DNA of 5,643 nt from Chloroflexota bacterium (GTDB lineage Bacteria; Chloroflexota; Dormibacteria; Dormibacterales; Dormibacteraceae): positions 2,407 through 8,049 of the forward strand of contig DMCH01000058.1 in NCBI GenBank assembly GCA_003446775.1, read 5' to 3'. Every line of letters begins with the position of its first letter. Position 1 is the stretch's first letter. The position numbers and the translations under genes are program-made. This document shows positions 5,605 to 5,643 of this stretch, in pieces. Under the pieces are notes generated by a model. It made no database searches and was not told where the DNA came from. It worked only from the letters and a program-made list of their open reading frames with translations.

Positions 5605-5643
5605 TCCTTTGGCTGGACGTGCATCCCCCTCAAGGTGGGGACC

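Overview
The window is GC-rich (about 60% by eye) bacterial DNA of the kind seen in soil or sediment lineages such as Actinobacteria or Chloroflexi. That guess rests on base composition, GTG starts and a DesK/NarL-type sensor kinase, and no marker fixes the taxon. It holds six supported protein genes, one possible gene fragment at the left edge, and intergenic stretches with repeats and hairpins. No rRNA, complete tRNA, CRISPR array or transposase gene was seen.

Left part (1-928, + strand): a SAM-dependent methyltransferase related to the ArsM/UbiE superfamily. Its frame looks as if it stops at a TGA at 752-754. The same frame then stays open for 57 more codons that encode a C-terminus typical of this family. 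The TGA sits where relatives carry a conserved cysteine, and a compact GC-rich hairpin follows with the geometry of a bacterial SECIS element. The best reading is one 263-residue selenoprotein gene (137-928) with selenocysteine at residue 206. This is the main discovery of the window, because a standard annotation would truncate it. A short reading frame entering from the left edge overlaps its start by 8 nt.

Middle (929-3137): a minus-strand gene for a six-helix membrane protein of unknown function (1093-1788), then a plus-strand alpha/beta-fold hydrolase with a recognisable Ser-His catalytic pair (2092-2877). Two copies of a 38-bp imperfect direct repeat (34/38 identical) lie on either side of the hydrolase, 1116 bp apart. 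The gap after the hydrolase also has a 7-2-7 inverted repeat and a long stem-loop.

Right part (3138-5643, all minus strand): a compact operon read right to left. It encodes a membrane histidine kinase (5604-4402), its NarL-type response regulator (4405-3728, 4-nt overlap) and a single-domain cupin (3710-3138, 17 nt further on with a strong ribosome binding site). The kinase should sense a membrane-linked or chemical signal and phosphorylate the regulator. The cupin is probably co-expressed and may be an effector or accessory of that response. Nothing in the sequence links this operon to the methyltransferase.
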